In this document: positions 17,153-26,403 of the stretch, in pieces
How the letters are laid out: each line of letters opens with the position of its first letter
Numbering within the stretch: position 1 is the first letter of the stretch
Origin: JABDMH01 sp965222645
GTDB lineage: Bacteria; Bacteroidota; Bacteroidia; Chitinophagales; Saprospiraceae
Assembly: GCA_965222645.1 (NCBI GenBank)
Contig: OZ244968.1
Span: forward strand, 2,914,001 to 2,978,000
DNA length: 64,000 nt
Direction of reading: 5' to 3'
Notes under the pieces: generated by a model
Databases searched by the model: none
What the model was told of the DNA's origin: nothing
The model's input: only the letters and a program-made list of their open reading frames with translations
Made by a program: the position numbers and the translations under genes

Positions 17153-19456
17153 ATGAATATGAAAGAAATTCTTATAGCAACGTGTTTGGTAATATGTGCT
17201 CTATCGGCTGCAGCACAGAAAGATTTCAATTTTGCGGAACTGCTTCCTGAAAGGTTCGACAAAGCCAACATTATTGAAGAGGAAAACTACAATGTATGGG
17301 GCACCAATATCTTGAAGGGCAAAGATGGAAAATATCACGCCATTTATTCTCGATGGCCCAAAAGTAGGGGGCATCACGGTTGGGTAACACATTCTGAAAT
17401 TGCCCATGCTGTGTCCGATAGCTTAACGGGCCATTATCAATTTAAGAACCTGGTATTGCCGGCCCGAGGCAGACAATATTGGGACGGAGATTGCACTCAT
17501 AATCCCCATGTGCTTGAGCACAACGGCAAATATTATCTCTATCACATGGGTAATCGGGGCAGTGGATATTGGGATGATACCCCAGCCGATCGAATGCCCT
17601 CCATGAAAGATGATGAGTGGTGGATAAATAGAAACAACCAACGAATCGGTGTGGCCGTAACGGATGACCTCAATGGGCAGTGGAAGCGTTTCGACGAGCC
17701 ATTGATCGATGCTTCCGGAAATAGATTGATGACCTCGACACCGACCATCTCAAGACGCAATGACGGGGTATTCTTATTGGCCTATAAATATGTTGAGCCC
17801 CATCCTAAATTTAAAAACGGGAGGGTAGTTCATGTAACCGCGACCACCCGATCTCCACACGGACCATTTGTGGATACCGATGAACCTTTTGTTGTACATC
17901 CGACCGCATCATTCGCCATCGATGATCATTTAGAGTGGATATACAATGGCAATTATTATTGTTTGGCCAAGGACTCGCGTGGCGTATGGAGCGATTATCC
18001 CGATGGCTCAACCGTGCTGTTTGAAGGTGATGATATGGGATCTAACTGGAAACCAGCCAAAAACTTTTTGGTGTTGAAGGCAGGAGAGATCAATTGGACC
18101 GATGGCACAACCACCCAAACGGCACGGACGGCCGACATGCCAAAATTCTACATGGAAGATGGTATTCCCAAGGCATTGATTATTGCCATACTCCCAAAAG
18201 ACAGTGAAGACTCCTATTCTTTAGTCATTCCTTTGAAAACTCCTAAACCGGGAACGAAAGCGTTTCCATACCAGGTGACCGAACATTCTGCTGATTATGC
18301 GCTGAGTTCGGCCTTAGATCGAAGTTTTAATCAGTACCCATCTCACGTCAATGCGGAAAACGAGCTTTACAGCCAATTCCGGTACACAAAACTTACAGGT
18401 TTTGACTATGCCGATGGGGATGCTACCATCACTCGCCGCGACCCATCCAAGGTGTTATTCGAAAATGGCAAATACTATGTTTGGTATACCAAACGCCATA
18501 CAAGTGTGCCGCCTATTGGTTGGAATCGCGCTGATGAAGCGACAGACGAAATTCCATCGACAGATTGGGACCTGGCCGAAATCTGGTATGCCACAAGCAC
18601 GGATGGGTTTCATTGGGAAGAACAGGGTGTGGCTGTTACACGTCCGCCGAAACCTGTTCCTGGTTGGCGTGCCGTTGCAACTCCGGACATCTTGAAGTTC
18701 AAAGGAAAATATTATATCTACTATCAGGCCTTCACTGAAGCCAGTGGAAAGCGAGGCGACTATTGTCCAGTAAGTGTGGCAGTGGCCGAAAACATAGATG
18801 GCCCCTGGACACACGTAGATAAAGTCGTGATACCAACGGGGGCTAAGGGAGAATGGGACCAGTTTGCCATCCAGGCGCCTACACCCTTGGTGCATGACGG
18901 CAAGATTTATGTGTATTACAAGGCGGCTTTTAATCGACCACAAACCGTTTGGAGCGGTATTGGTTTGGCTATTGCCGATGATCCCCTCGGACCGTTTAAA
19001 AAACATCACCTAAATCCCGTACAAAATTCGGGACATGAAATTTGCTTTTTCCCTTGGAAAGAGGGAGTGGCTTCTTTAACAATTCGAGATGGCTCCGAGC
19101 ACTTTACGGTGCAATATGCCCAAGACTGGGTAAACTTTGAAATCATGGCCATTACCGAGTTTATGCCTACTGGGCCCAATGCCTTTATTCCGGATGCTTT
19201 TTCAGACAATAAAAATGGAAGAGGCATTACCTGGGGCATTGGCCATTTTATAAACTTCAAAGGAAAGAATACACAAAAAACACATTCTGAACTGTATCGA
19301 TTTGATTGCGATTTAAGCTTAGATATCCATGATCCGGAAATGAAGGACCATAATTACCGTCTTGACCCTGAATTCTATTTTCAATTTGATTTGAGCGAAA
19401 AGCAGCTGAAGAGAATTAAGGGTACATCCGGAAACTCTGAGCGAGGCGCAAAATGA
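17153..19456 (+). CDS. exported GH43-like / GH117 two-domain fusion
   Basis: 767 residues with a signal peptide (MNMKEILIATCLVICALSAA). Domain 1 (about 28-360) is the same GH43-like propeller as the gene at 7883-8995, with YNVWGTNILKGKDGKYHAIY and NNQRIGVAVT. Domain 2 (about 368-750) is a GH117 unit with SSALDR (385-390), Asp430 (TRRDPS) and His628-Glu629 (SGHE). The conserved second Asp is missing: the HDPxP motif reads IQAPTP, giving Ala575 where all five other GH117 proteins here have Asp. The C-terminal domain may therefore be inactive, altered in specificity, or a binding module for domain 1. It is probably secreted or periplasmic. Confidence 0.85.
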   Translation: MNMKEILIATCLVICALSAAAQKDFNFAELLPERFDKANIIEEENYNVWGTNILKGKDGKYHAIYSRWPKSRGHHGWVTHSEIAHAVSDSLTGHYQFKNLVLPARGRQYWDGDCTHNPHVLEHNGKYYLYHMGNRGSGYWDDTPADRMPSMKDDEWWINRNNQRIGVAVTDDLNGQWKRFDEPLIDASGNRLMTSTPTISRRNDGVFLLAYKYVEPHPKFKNGRVVHVTATTRSPHGPFVDTDEPFVVHPTASFAIDDHLEWIYNGNYYCLAKDSRGVWSDYPDGSTVLFEGDDMGSNWKPAKNFLVLKAGEINWTDGTTTQTARTADMPKFYMEDGIPKALIIAILPKDSEDSYSLVIPLKTPKPGTKAFPYQVTEHSADYALSSALDRSFNQYPSHVNAENELYSQFRYTKLTGFDYADGDATITRRDPSKVLFENGKYYVWYTKRHTSVPPIGWNRADEATDEIPSTDWDLAEIWYATSTDGFHWEEQGVAVTRPPKPVPGWRAVATPDILKFKGKYYIYYQAFTEASGKRGDYCPVSVAVAENIDGPWTHVDKVVIPTGAKGEWDQFAIQAPTPLVHDGKIYVYYKAAFNRPQTVWSGIGLAIADDPLGPFKKHHLNPVQNSGHEICFFPWKEGVASLTIRDGSEHFTVQYAQDWVNFEIMAITEFMPTGPNAFIPDAFSDNKNGRGITWGIGHFINFKGKNTQKTHSELYRFDCDLSLDIHDPEMKDHNYRLDPEFYFQFDLSEKQLKRIKGTSGNSERGAK

Positions 19457-19708
19457 GAGATTTTCGATTTAGACAAGGCATGTCCGAGTGAGCCTAGCCT
19501 TAGCTAAGTGATTGAGGACTAACGAAGTATAAATCGGAAAGATCCATTTAAAATTTTGATTTGAAATATTGATGCATCCGAGAATGGGTTTTCGGAGATA
19601 TCCTGAAGGAAGGGAATCAAAAATGAAATATTTAATGAATTTGGACGCTTCACTGATCTTTATCACCACCATCATAACTTACTCGACATTATGTATTTGT
19701 AATGCCAT

Positions 19709-20572
19709 ATGGTAATTTTTGCAAAACGATTAAATAGAATTGGAAAAATCGATACCAAAAAAAATATAGTAATCACAGGAGCAAGTCGAGGGGTGGGTGG
19801 TATGCTTGCTAGAGGATTGTCAAAAAATGGGCACCACATCATTTGCTTGAGTCGTAGCAAAGAACCTTTAGCTGCCTTAGTTGCCGATATTACCTCGGCC
19901 GGTGGCAGTGCTTCATTTGAAGTCGTTGATATGATGAATGACGAAATGGTCTTGGATGCAGGTGAAAGCATAATCAGAGATTTGGGTCGCATTGATGTTT
20001 GGATCAATAATGTGGGTGTAAACAATCACAATGCGATTGGTCCAAGCTGGGAGTTGAAAACCGAGGACTGGTGGAGAGAAGTATCCCTTAATCTTTATAC
20101 AGCTTTTATCGGCACCCACACCGCCATTAAGCTGATGAAGGATAGAAATTTCGGCTACATCATCAATGTGGGTGGTGGAGGTGCGCAAAACCCAAAGCCT
20201 TTTGCTTCTGCGTATAGTACGGCTAAAACAGCGGTTGTCAGATTCACGGAGAATATCCATCTAGAATTACAGAAAGAGGGCTTAGATATCAAGGTGTTTA
20301 CCTTTAATCCCGGCTTTATCAGAAATGAGCGTACCAAACAATTGATCGAATCCGAAGTTGCCAATAGGTACTTGCCTAGGTTGCAACATATTTTCAAACA
20401 CGGTACGATGTCGAATCCACAGGACTCGATTGATTTAATCGAGATTTTAATAAGTGGCAGAACAGATAAACTTGCTGGAAGATATCTTTTCTCTGATCAT
20501 AAAAATATTGAGGAGGTCCTTCCAACTGTAGCCACCAGTGCCGATGGATTGACTAAGGAAAAAAGGACGTAA
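19709..20572 (+). CDS. SDR family oxidoreductase
   Basis: A 287-residue short-chain dehydrogenase with cofactor loop TGASRGVG (23-30), NNVG (100-103) and the catalytic pair Tyr169-x3-Lys173 (YSTAK). The Ser normally 13 residues before Tyr is Gly in INVGGGGAQ, which is unusual and could weaken or change catalysis. It is separated from the upstream fusion by 252 bp in which I see no gene. The broken symporter begins directly after its stop. It could reduce or oxidise a keto-sugar intermediate, for instance a 2-keto-3-deoxy sugar acid, but that is inference from the neighbourhood. Confidence 0.85.
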   Translation: MVIFAKRLNRIGKIDTKKNIVITGASRGVGGMLARGLSKNGHHIICLSRSKEPLAALVADITSAGGSASFEVVDMMNDEMVLDAGESIIRDLGRIDVWINNVGVNNHNAIGPSWELKTEDWWREVSLNLYTAFIGTHTAIKLMKDRNFGYIINVGGGGAQNPKPFASAYSTAKTAVVRFTENIHLELQKEGLDIKVFTFNPGFIRNERTKQLIESEVANRYLPRLQHIFKHGTMSNPQDSIDLIEILISGRTDKLAGRYLFSDHKNIEEVLPTVATSADGLTKEKRT

Positions 20573-22058
20573 ATGGGATCGATTGATATTGGAGTAATTA
20601 TCGTTTTTACGCTGCTGGTTTTTGTCTGCGGAATGAGTTTTGCCCGGTCTGGAAAGGATATGAAGTCTTTCTTTGCAGCCGGTGGAGCACTTCCCTGGTG
20701 GATGAGTGGACTCTCATTGTTCATGAGTTTCTTTTCCGCTGGAACCTTTGTTGTTTGGGGTTCAATTGCATACAGCCATGGTTGGGTGGCAGTCACCATA
20801 CAATTGACTATGTGTCTGGCAGGATTGATTATTGGTTTTTGGATAGCTCCAAAATGGCAAAAAACCAAGGCATTGACAGCTGCTGAATATATCAAAGACC
20901 GGCTTGGTTACAAAGTGCAACGTACCTACACCTATATTTTTCTAGCTATCTCGAGTTTCTCGACCGGAGCCTTTTTATATCCGGTAGCCAAAATTGTGGA
21001 AGTCAGTTCGGGTATTCCGATCAGTACCAGCATTATTGTACTGGGTTTTCTTATTGTTTATTTTGGGATTTGGCCTCTACAATTTAGTGTTTATAGCTGG
21101 AAATTGGGCTTATGTGCAAAGGTATACCAGTGTAGCAACACCTAAAGATGCCAAGAAAGTAGGTTGGATTTTTGGGGCATTGTATCTCATAAGTCCCTTG
21201 ATCTGGATGCTGCCCCCGATGATATATCGGGTGTTGAATCCCGAGTTGGGAGGTTTGGCTGATGAAGGCGCTTACCTATTGATCTGTAAAGAAGTGCTGC
21301 CCGTCGGTATGCTGGGCTTAATGCTGGGTGCTATGATTTTCGCGACTTCAAGCTCAGTGAATACCACCTTAAATTTGTCCGCAGGGGTATTAGCCAATGA
21401 TGTCTATAAGCACTTTAGACCAGACACCTCCGACCAGGGACTGGTGAGAGTGGGCCGGATCAGCACATTAATACTGGGCCTAATTACCATTATTGTCGCT
21501 CTCATGATGCAGCGAATGGGGGGGATTGTTTCTTTCGTTTTTACGATGGCGGCATTGACCGGAGGGGCATTGTTTCTACCTCCTATTTGGTCATTATTTT
21601 CGAAGTACCAGACAGGCAGGAGTGTTTTGACGGTAACGGTCATTACACTGCTGGTAAATTTCTTTTTCAAGTTCGCAGCCCCTTATCTATTTGACTTTGC
21701 GTTGGACGGTCCTTCAGAGCAAATCCTGGGGGTCTTCTTACCCGCATCACTCTTGGGACTATTTGAAATTTATGCCCGTATTGCTAAAACAGAAATTTCT
21801 CAATATTCCAGGCATTTAAAAATTGTGAAACTAAGAGTTTTGGAGGAGCAGGAACAAGATGTGCAAGTGTCGAGTGAAGACAATAGCAGAGGCTCCAGGG
21901 TTATCGGCTACGGGATTTTAGCAACGGGAGCATTGGTCGTGATAATATCACTTATCGGAAAGCAGCATATGCTTGTGATCGCAGGAATGGGGGTCATTAT
22001 CTTACTATTAGGACTGCTTATCATGCAAAGGTCTAAAGCTAAGGTTAGATTGACGTAG
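20573..22058 (+). pseudogene. sodium:solute symporter, disrupted by internal deletion and frameshift
   Basis: The N-terminal part (20573 to about 21060) matches the first five or so membrane segments of an SSS symporter, with FAAGGALPWWMSGLS and FFSAGTFVVWG. The rest (about 21065-22058) continues in another frame with GNWAYVQRYTSVATPKDAK. Compared with the intact paralogue at 3108-4799, about 60-65 residues are absent at the junction, including the conserved GGLWAVLMTDVLQF segment, and the frame shifts at the same point. A simple indel error would not remove that segment, so a real deletion is likely. The remaining protein cannot form a working transporter. Confidence 0.8.
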
Positions 22059-22170
22059 GGAGGTACAGGTTTCAACAAGGGTAAATTTTACTCTTCAAAG
22101 AGAAACAAGTGTAAATAATTGGCTATATTACTCTCGTTTTATTGAAAGACGTAAAATTTGCCCTCGTTGC

Positions 22171-23250
22171 ATGACTAAATTTGACAGAACAAAACCATAT
22201 AATTCTTTGCCAACATTGCCTCCAAAAGATGATGTAGAATCAAAGAAAGTTCTCTTAAAAACTATCAAGGCAAGTAGAGCTTTAGGTAAATTGAACGGTG
22301 CTTTGAGTAATTTACCCAATCCAAATCTGTTTATTGACACAATCCAAATCAAAGAAGCAAAGGCCAGTTCTGGAATTGAGAATATAATAACTACAAACGA
22401 TGAACTATTCGAAACTCTTGTAGCAGAAAAGAAGAATCTAAATTCAGCAGCTAAAGAAATTCTGAGCTATAAATCAGCACTTTACATAGGTTTAAAAGAA
22501 ATAGAAAGTAGGCCATTTATTTCAACTAACCTTTGCATAAAATTGGTCCAAGAAATAAAGCAGAATAAATCTTCAATTCGAACAACTCCGGGAACAGCTT
22601 TGCTGGATGGTGAAGGCCAAACGGTATATACTCCGCCGACCGGTGAGGACACAATAAGAAGAAAGTTAGTGAACCTTGAAAAATTCACTAATGAGTACGA
22701 TAGGATTGATCCATTAATAAAAATGGCAATTATGCACTACCAATTTGAAGCAATCCACCCATTTGCTGATGGGAATGGACGAACTGGAAGGATACTACTT
22801 CTGCTGTATCTAAAACTTGAAAACTTGCTCGAGATTCCAGCCATATTTTTAAGTCAGTATATAATTGACAATAAAACAAATTATTACAAATACCTTAGAG
22901 AGGTAACCGAAAGATCGAAATGGGAAAACTATATTATTTATATGCTTGATATGCTTGAGGTCACATCTCTCAAAGTAATAGCTAACCTGGAATCAATCAT
23001 GTCTCTTATGGATGAAATTGAACAAATAATAAAGACAAGGAATCCTAGACTATACTCTAAAGAACTACTTGAGATTATTTTTGAACTACCCTATACTAAA
23101 AGAAGGAAGCTAGTTGAGGCGCAACTCGGAACACCGAAAACGGTAGGTAATTACTTGATGGGATTGGAGAAGATAGGAATATTGAATTCAAGGAAAGTAG
23201 GTAAAGAGAAGTTATATATAAATCATAGATTAATGAAGTTGCTCGAATGA
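22171..23250 (+). CDS. Fic family protein (class II, with winged-helix C-terminus)
   Basis: 359 residues. The AMP-transferase motif is complete: HPFADGNGRTGR (196-207). An N-terminal inhibitory helix motif SSGIEN (66-71) marks a self-inhibited class II Fic protein. The C-terminal 80 residues read as a winged helix (TKRRKLVEAQL ... KTVGNYLMGLEKIGIL), common in this subgroup and suggesting DNA binding or self-regulation. Fic proteins modify target hydroxyls with AMP. The gene is visibly more AT-rich than the carbohydrate genes around it and splits the symporter from the sulfatase, so I read it as an inserted accessory gene. Confidence 0.9.
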   Translation: MTKFDRTKPYNSLPTLPPKDDVESKKVLLKTIKASRALGKLNGALSNLPNPNLFIDTIQIKEAKASSGIENIITTNDELFETLVAEKKNLNSAAKEILSYKSALYIGLKEIESRPFISTNLCIKLVQEIKQNKSSIRTTPGTALLDGEGQTVYTPPTGEDTIRRKLVNLEKFTNEYDRIDPLIKMAIMHYQFEAIHPFADGNGRTGRILLLLYLKLENLLEIPAIFLSQYIIDNKTNYYKYLREVTERSKWENYIIYMLDMLEVTSLKVIANLESIMSLMDEIEQIIKTRNPRLYSKELLEIIFELPYTKRRKLVEAQLGTPKTVGNYLMGLEKIGILNSRKVGKEKLYINHRLMKLLE

Positions 23251-23333
23251 ATCACAGAATTACAATATGTAACACATCCAAAGATGGCACCTGCGATGGA
23301 CGCAATCATCCGCAAGGCGAGTTAGAGAAGAGG

Positions 23334-24779
23334 ATGAAGCATTTTTTATCAATTTTTCTGTCACTGGTTTTAATAAGCTGCGCAACTTTAAGAGAAGATG
23401 GCAAAGAAAACCGACCAAATGTGCTGCTCTTTATAACTGATGATGAAAGTTGGATTGAGCGGAGTATCTACGGATGGTCAAATTTACCTACTCCCAATTT
23501 TGATCGTGTTGCCAACCAGGGAGTACTTTTTTCCCACGCATTTACCACCGCCCCCTCCTGCGCTCCTTCAAGAGCAAGTGTATTGACTGGGCGAAATTTC
23601 TGGGAGCTTGAGCAAGGGGCTTTTATTCAGTCTTATTTACCCAAGAAGTTCCCTCTTTGCACGACGATATTGGCTGAGAATGGGTACCATGTTGGCCATA
23701 CTGAGAAGACTTGGGGTCCTGGCGCATCGTTGGAAGATGGGCACGCGAAATTTGCTGGAACGGCCTACAACCATGCAAAAACAACGCAGTCTATTGAAGG
23801 CATCACCACCAATGACTATGCGGCTAATTTTGACTTATTCTTAAAGGACCGGGATGCTGGGCAGCCCTTCTTCTTTTGGGCGGGTATCTATGAGCCCCAT
23901 GGCCCAGATGGCCCCGAAAATCACAAACTATTGGAAAAAGAATATGGTATTGGCCTTGATCAGATCCAACTTTTTCCCGGAGTTGAAAATACAGAGAAAA
24001 ACAAGCAAGCTCGAGGTAATTACCTCTATGAAATAGCGTATGCCGATCTCCAACTCGGCCGCATGCTGGCAAGTTTGGAGACAGCGGATGCAATGGAAAA
24101 TACGATCATAGTGGTTACTTCGGATAACGGCACCGCGATCACCAGAGATCAGGCACTTGTGGGAAAGGCAAGCCCCTTTGACCTCGGGGTGCATGTGCCC
24201 ATGGCCATCATGTGGCCGGCACAGGTGAAGGCTGGAAGAAAAGTAAGTGATTTTGTGAGTTTTACGGACTTGGCTCCTACTTTTCTGCGGGCTGCCGAAA
24301 TTGACCCGCCTGAAAATGTGAGTGGCAGAAGTTTGTTGCCCATCCTTCATTCAGAAAAGTCGGGACGCATCGATCCTAAACGTGATTTTATGGTCACAGG
24401 ATTGGAGTGGCATGGAGAATTTGATCCGGCTAGTAGATCCTCAAGAAGCATACGCGATCATCGATTTGCCTATATCGAATATTACAAAAATACCACTGAG
24501 CATGGAATGTACCTTACGCAAGAAGAAACCATAAAACCGGTCAAGGTTGAGTTTTACGACTTAGAAGCTGACCCCTGGCAGTTAAGCGATTTATCGGATC
24601 AAACCAATTATCAAAGTGATATGAATGGGCTTGCCAAAAAATTCAGAGAAAATGGAATGAAAACGAACGATCCCAGAGTGACCGGAGATATGAGCGTCTT
24701 CATTAAGACACGACAATATGTGCAAAGAAGAAAACAGCTGGGCTACGAGGAAACGATGCGACTTCCATTTGAAAATTAG
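23334..24779 (+). CDS. S1 family sulfatase, lipoprotein
   Basis: 481 residues from ATG 23334, chosen because it gives a lipobox (LVLISC, Cys16); an earlier ATG at 23247 overlaps the Fic stop. The formylglycine signature is SCAPSRASVLTGR with Cys76 as the residue to be oxidised, and the metal site includes FITDDES and VTSDNGTA. Type I sulfatases hydrolyse sulfate esters and need a maturase, which is not in this window. Together with GH117 neighbours, the substrate is probably a sulfated galactan oligosaccharide. It ends 39 bp before the GH117 gene at 24819. Confidence 0.9.
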   Translation: MKHFLSIFLSLVLISCATLREDGKENRPNVLLFITDDESWIERSIYGWSNLPTPNFDRVANQGVLFSHAFTTAPSCAPSRASVLTGRNFWELEQGAFIQSYLPKKFPLCTTILAENGYHVGHTEKTWGPGASLEDGHAKFAGTAYNHAKTTQSIEGITTNDYAANFDLFLKDRDAGQPFFFWAGIYEPHGPDGPENHKLLEKEYGIGLDQIQLFPGVENTEKNKQARGNYLYEIAYADLQLGRMLASLETADAMENTIIVVTSDNGTAITRDQALVGKASPFDLGVHVPMAIMWPAQVKAGRKVSDFVSFTDLAPTFLRAAEIDPPENVSGRSLLPILHSEKSGRIDPKRDFMVTGLEWHGEFDPASRSSRSIRDHRFAYIEYYKNTTEHGMYLTQEETIKPVKVEFYDLEADPWQLSDLSDQTNYQSDMNGLAKKFRENGMKTNDPRVTGDMSVFIKTRQYVQRRKQLGYEETMRLPFEN

Positions 24780-24818
24780 ATGAGATATTTTTAGACACGA
24801 AATATTATAGTTTTTAGA

Positions 24819-26069
24819 ATGTCAGAAGGTACAAACAAACAGAATTCAAAAATAAAGGCATTCCCCTATAGTGTAACTAAGAAAAGCAAGAACCGTGAGT
24901 TGAGTGCTGCGATGATGCGAAGCTTTCATAATTATCCTTCTCCTTTTCTTGCCGAGAATGAATTGTACAGCCAATTTAAATATTCCAGATTGAATGGATT
25001 GGACTACGATGGATATAATGGAACAATTTCGCGACGGGACCCTTCAAAAATCATTTTGGCGAATGGTAGATATTATGTTTGGTACACTAAAAGGCACACT
25101 ATCACCAAGCCAGTTGGCGGGGTATTTTCCAGTGACTACCAAAACACACCTCCGGAAGGAGATACACCATGGAGTGATACCATACCTTCGGTTGATTGGG
25201 ATTTAGCGGAGATTTGGTATGCGACGAGTATAGATGGTTTCAATTGGAAAGAACAAGGAGTTGCAGTCACTCGACCTCCCAAACCCGTACCTGGATGGAG
25301 ATCGGTGGCTACACCCGATATTTTGAAATACAAAGGTAAATTCTATCTGTATTATCAAGCATTTGTCGAAGCACCGGGAACCCACGGTGATTATTGTCCC
25401 ATAGGAGTTTCCTATGCTGATTCTCCCGATGGTCCCTGGACGACGGTCGAGGAAATCGCTGTAGATACAGGTGTCGAAGGCGAGTGGGATCAGTTCGCGG
25501 TTCAGGATCCGACACCTCTGTTGCATAATGGTCAAATACATCTGTACTACAAAGGAGCATTTAATCGACCGAATACCGTTTGGGTAGCGGTTGGTCTGGC
25601 CATCGCGGATCATCCATTGGGCCCTTTTAAAAAGCATCCCTTAAATCCAGTCCTAAATTCCGGACATGAGCTTTGCTTTTTTCCATTTAAGAAAGGAGTT
25701 GCTGCTTTCTGTATCACTGATGGAAATGAACACTTCACCATTCAATACGCTGAAGATTGGGTAAATTTTGAAATCGCTTCCATTACCGAAATGATGCCTC
25801 TGGGCGGCAACGCATTTATTCCCGATGCCTTTGATGATAGTGGTAATGGGCGAGGGATCACCTGGGGGCTGTGTTTTTTTAGAGTGTCAGCATCAGATGA
25901 TTGCTCTTATCTCGCGCGATTTGACTGTGATTTAAGCCTGGATATTCACGATCCCGAAATGAAGGAAAACAAGTATGCAATCGATCCGGAATATTACTTC
26001 AAAAACGGATTGAGTGAAAGACAACTGCAGAGAATTGAAGCTGAGAATACGAAAAGTATGCAAAATTAA
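24819..26069 (+). CDS. GH117 family protein without signal peptide
   Basis: 416 residues beginning MSEGTNKQNSKIKAFPYS, with no signal peptide or lipobox and none in the 39 bp upstream. GH117 marks are SAAMMR (29-34), Asp74 (SRRDPS), the second Asp in VQDPTPLLH, and NSGHE with the His acid. All catalytic positions seem present. The lack of export suggests a cytoplasmic enzyme acting on imported disaccharide, releasing anhydrogalactose directly to the oxidation pathway encoded just downstream on the other strand. Closest by eye to the C-terminal half of the fusion at 17153, for example NSGHE followed by a CFFP strand in both. Confidence 0.87.
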   Translation: MSEGTNKQNSKIKAFPYSVTKKSKNRELSAAMMRSFHNYPSPFLAENELYSQFKYSRLNGLDYDGYNGTISRRDPSKIILANGRYYVWYTKRHTITKPVGGVFSSDYQNTPPEGDTPWSDTIPSVDWDLAEIWYATSIDGFNWKEQGVAVTRPPKPVPGWRSVATPDILKYKGKFYLYYQAFVEAPGTHGDYCPIGVSYADSPDGPWTTVEEIAVDTGVEGEWDQFAVQDPTPLLHNGQIHLYYKGAFNRPNTVWVAVGLAIADHPLGPFKKHPLNPVLNSGHELCFFPFKKGVAAFCITDGNEHFTIQYAEDWVNFEIASITEMMPLGGNAFIPDAFDDSGNGRGITWGLCFFRVSASDDCSYLARFDCDLSLDIHDPEMKENKYAIDPEYYFKNGLSERQLQRIEAENTKSMQN

Positions 26070-26147
26070 TTTTGAGGGACTTGGCGGTGAAGGAAAAGTC
26101 TACTGCCAAACTAAAAATATCTTCTTTTTTGATATATCGATTGGCCA

Positions 26148-26290
26148 TCAGTAGCCAAAATATTGCAGCATTGACGGTGTTTTTTCAATTTCATTAATCG
26201 GTATGGGTAAATAATAGTGTTTTTCAAAATAAGGCCTTGTGACTACTGAATATTCTTCAAACTCCGGGCTGCCGCCGACTTTCTTTGTCT
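26148..26290 (-). pseudogene. remnant of SusD/RagB C-terminus
   Basis: On the minus strand the frame ending at TGA 26148-26150 reads PYFEKHYYLPIPINEIEK then TPSMLQYFGY and stop. HYYLPIP-x-x-EI with a closing LQ-x-x-GY is the usual end of SusD-family nutrient-binding lipoproteins. Upstream of about 26290 the frame is closed by a stop, and no SusD body or SusC is present before the aldehyde dehydrogenase gene at 26404. This is best read as the last trace of a deleted SusC/SusD pair. The rest of the 26070-26403 gap holds no other gene that I can see. Confidence 0.6.
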
Positions 26291-26403
26291 ATTTAAGACC
26301 GCGTATGTCAAAACCAAGTACAAATCATCAAAAGGGTTTTCAGATGCCGCCCTAAAGTTTGAAAGAAATTTTGACGACTCTTGCCATAACATCGTGAGGA
26401 TCA

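Noticed and set aside
18455..19009. A 184-codon minus-strand open frame inside the GH117 half of the fusion, with similar antisense frames in the other GH117 genes.
   Set aside because: The antisense frames recur because the sense genes are homologous; they carry no domain and no start signals.
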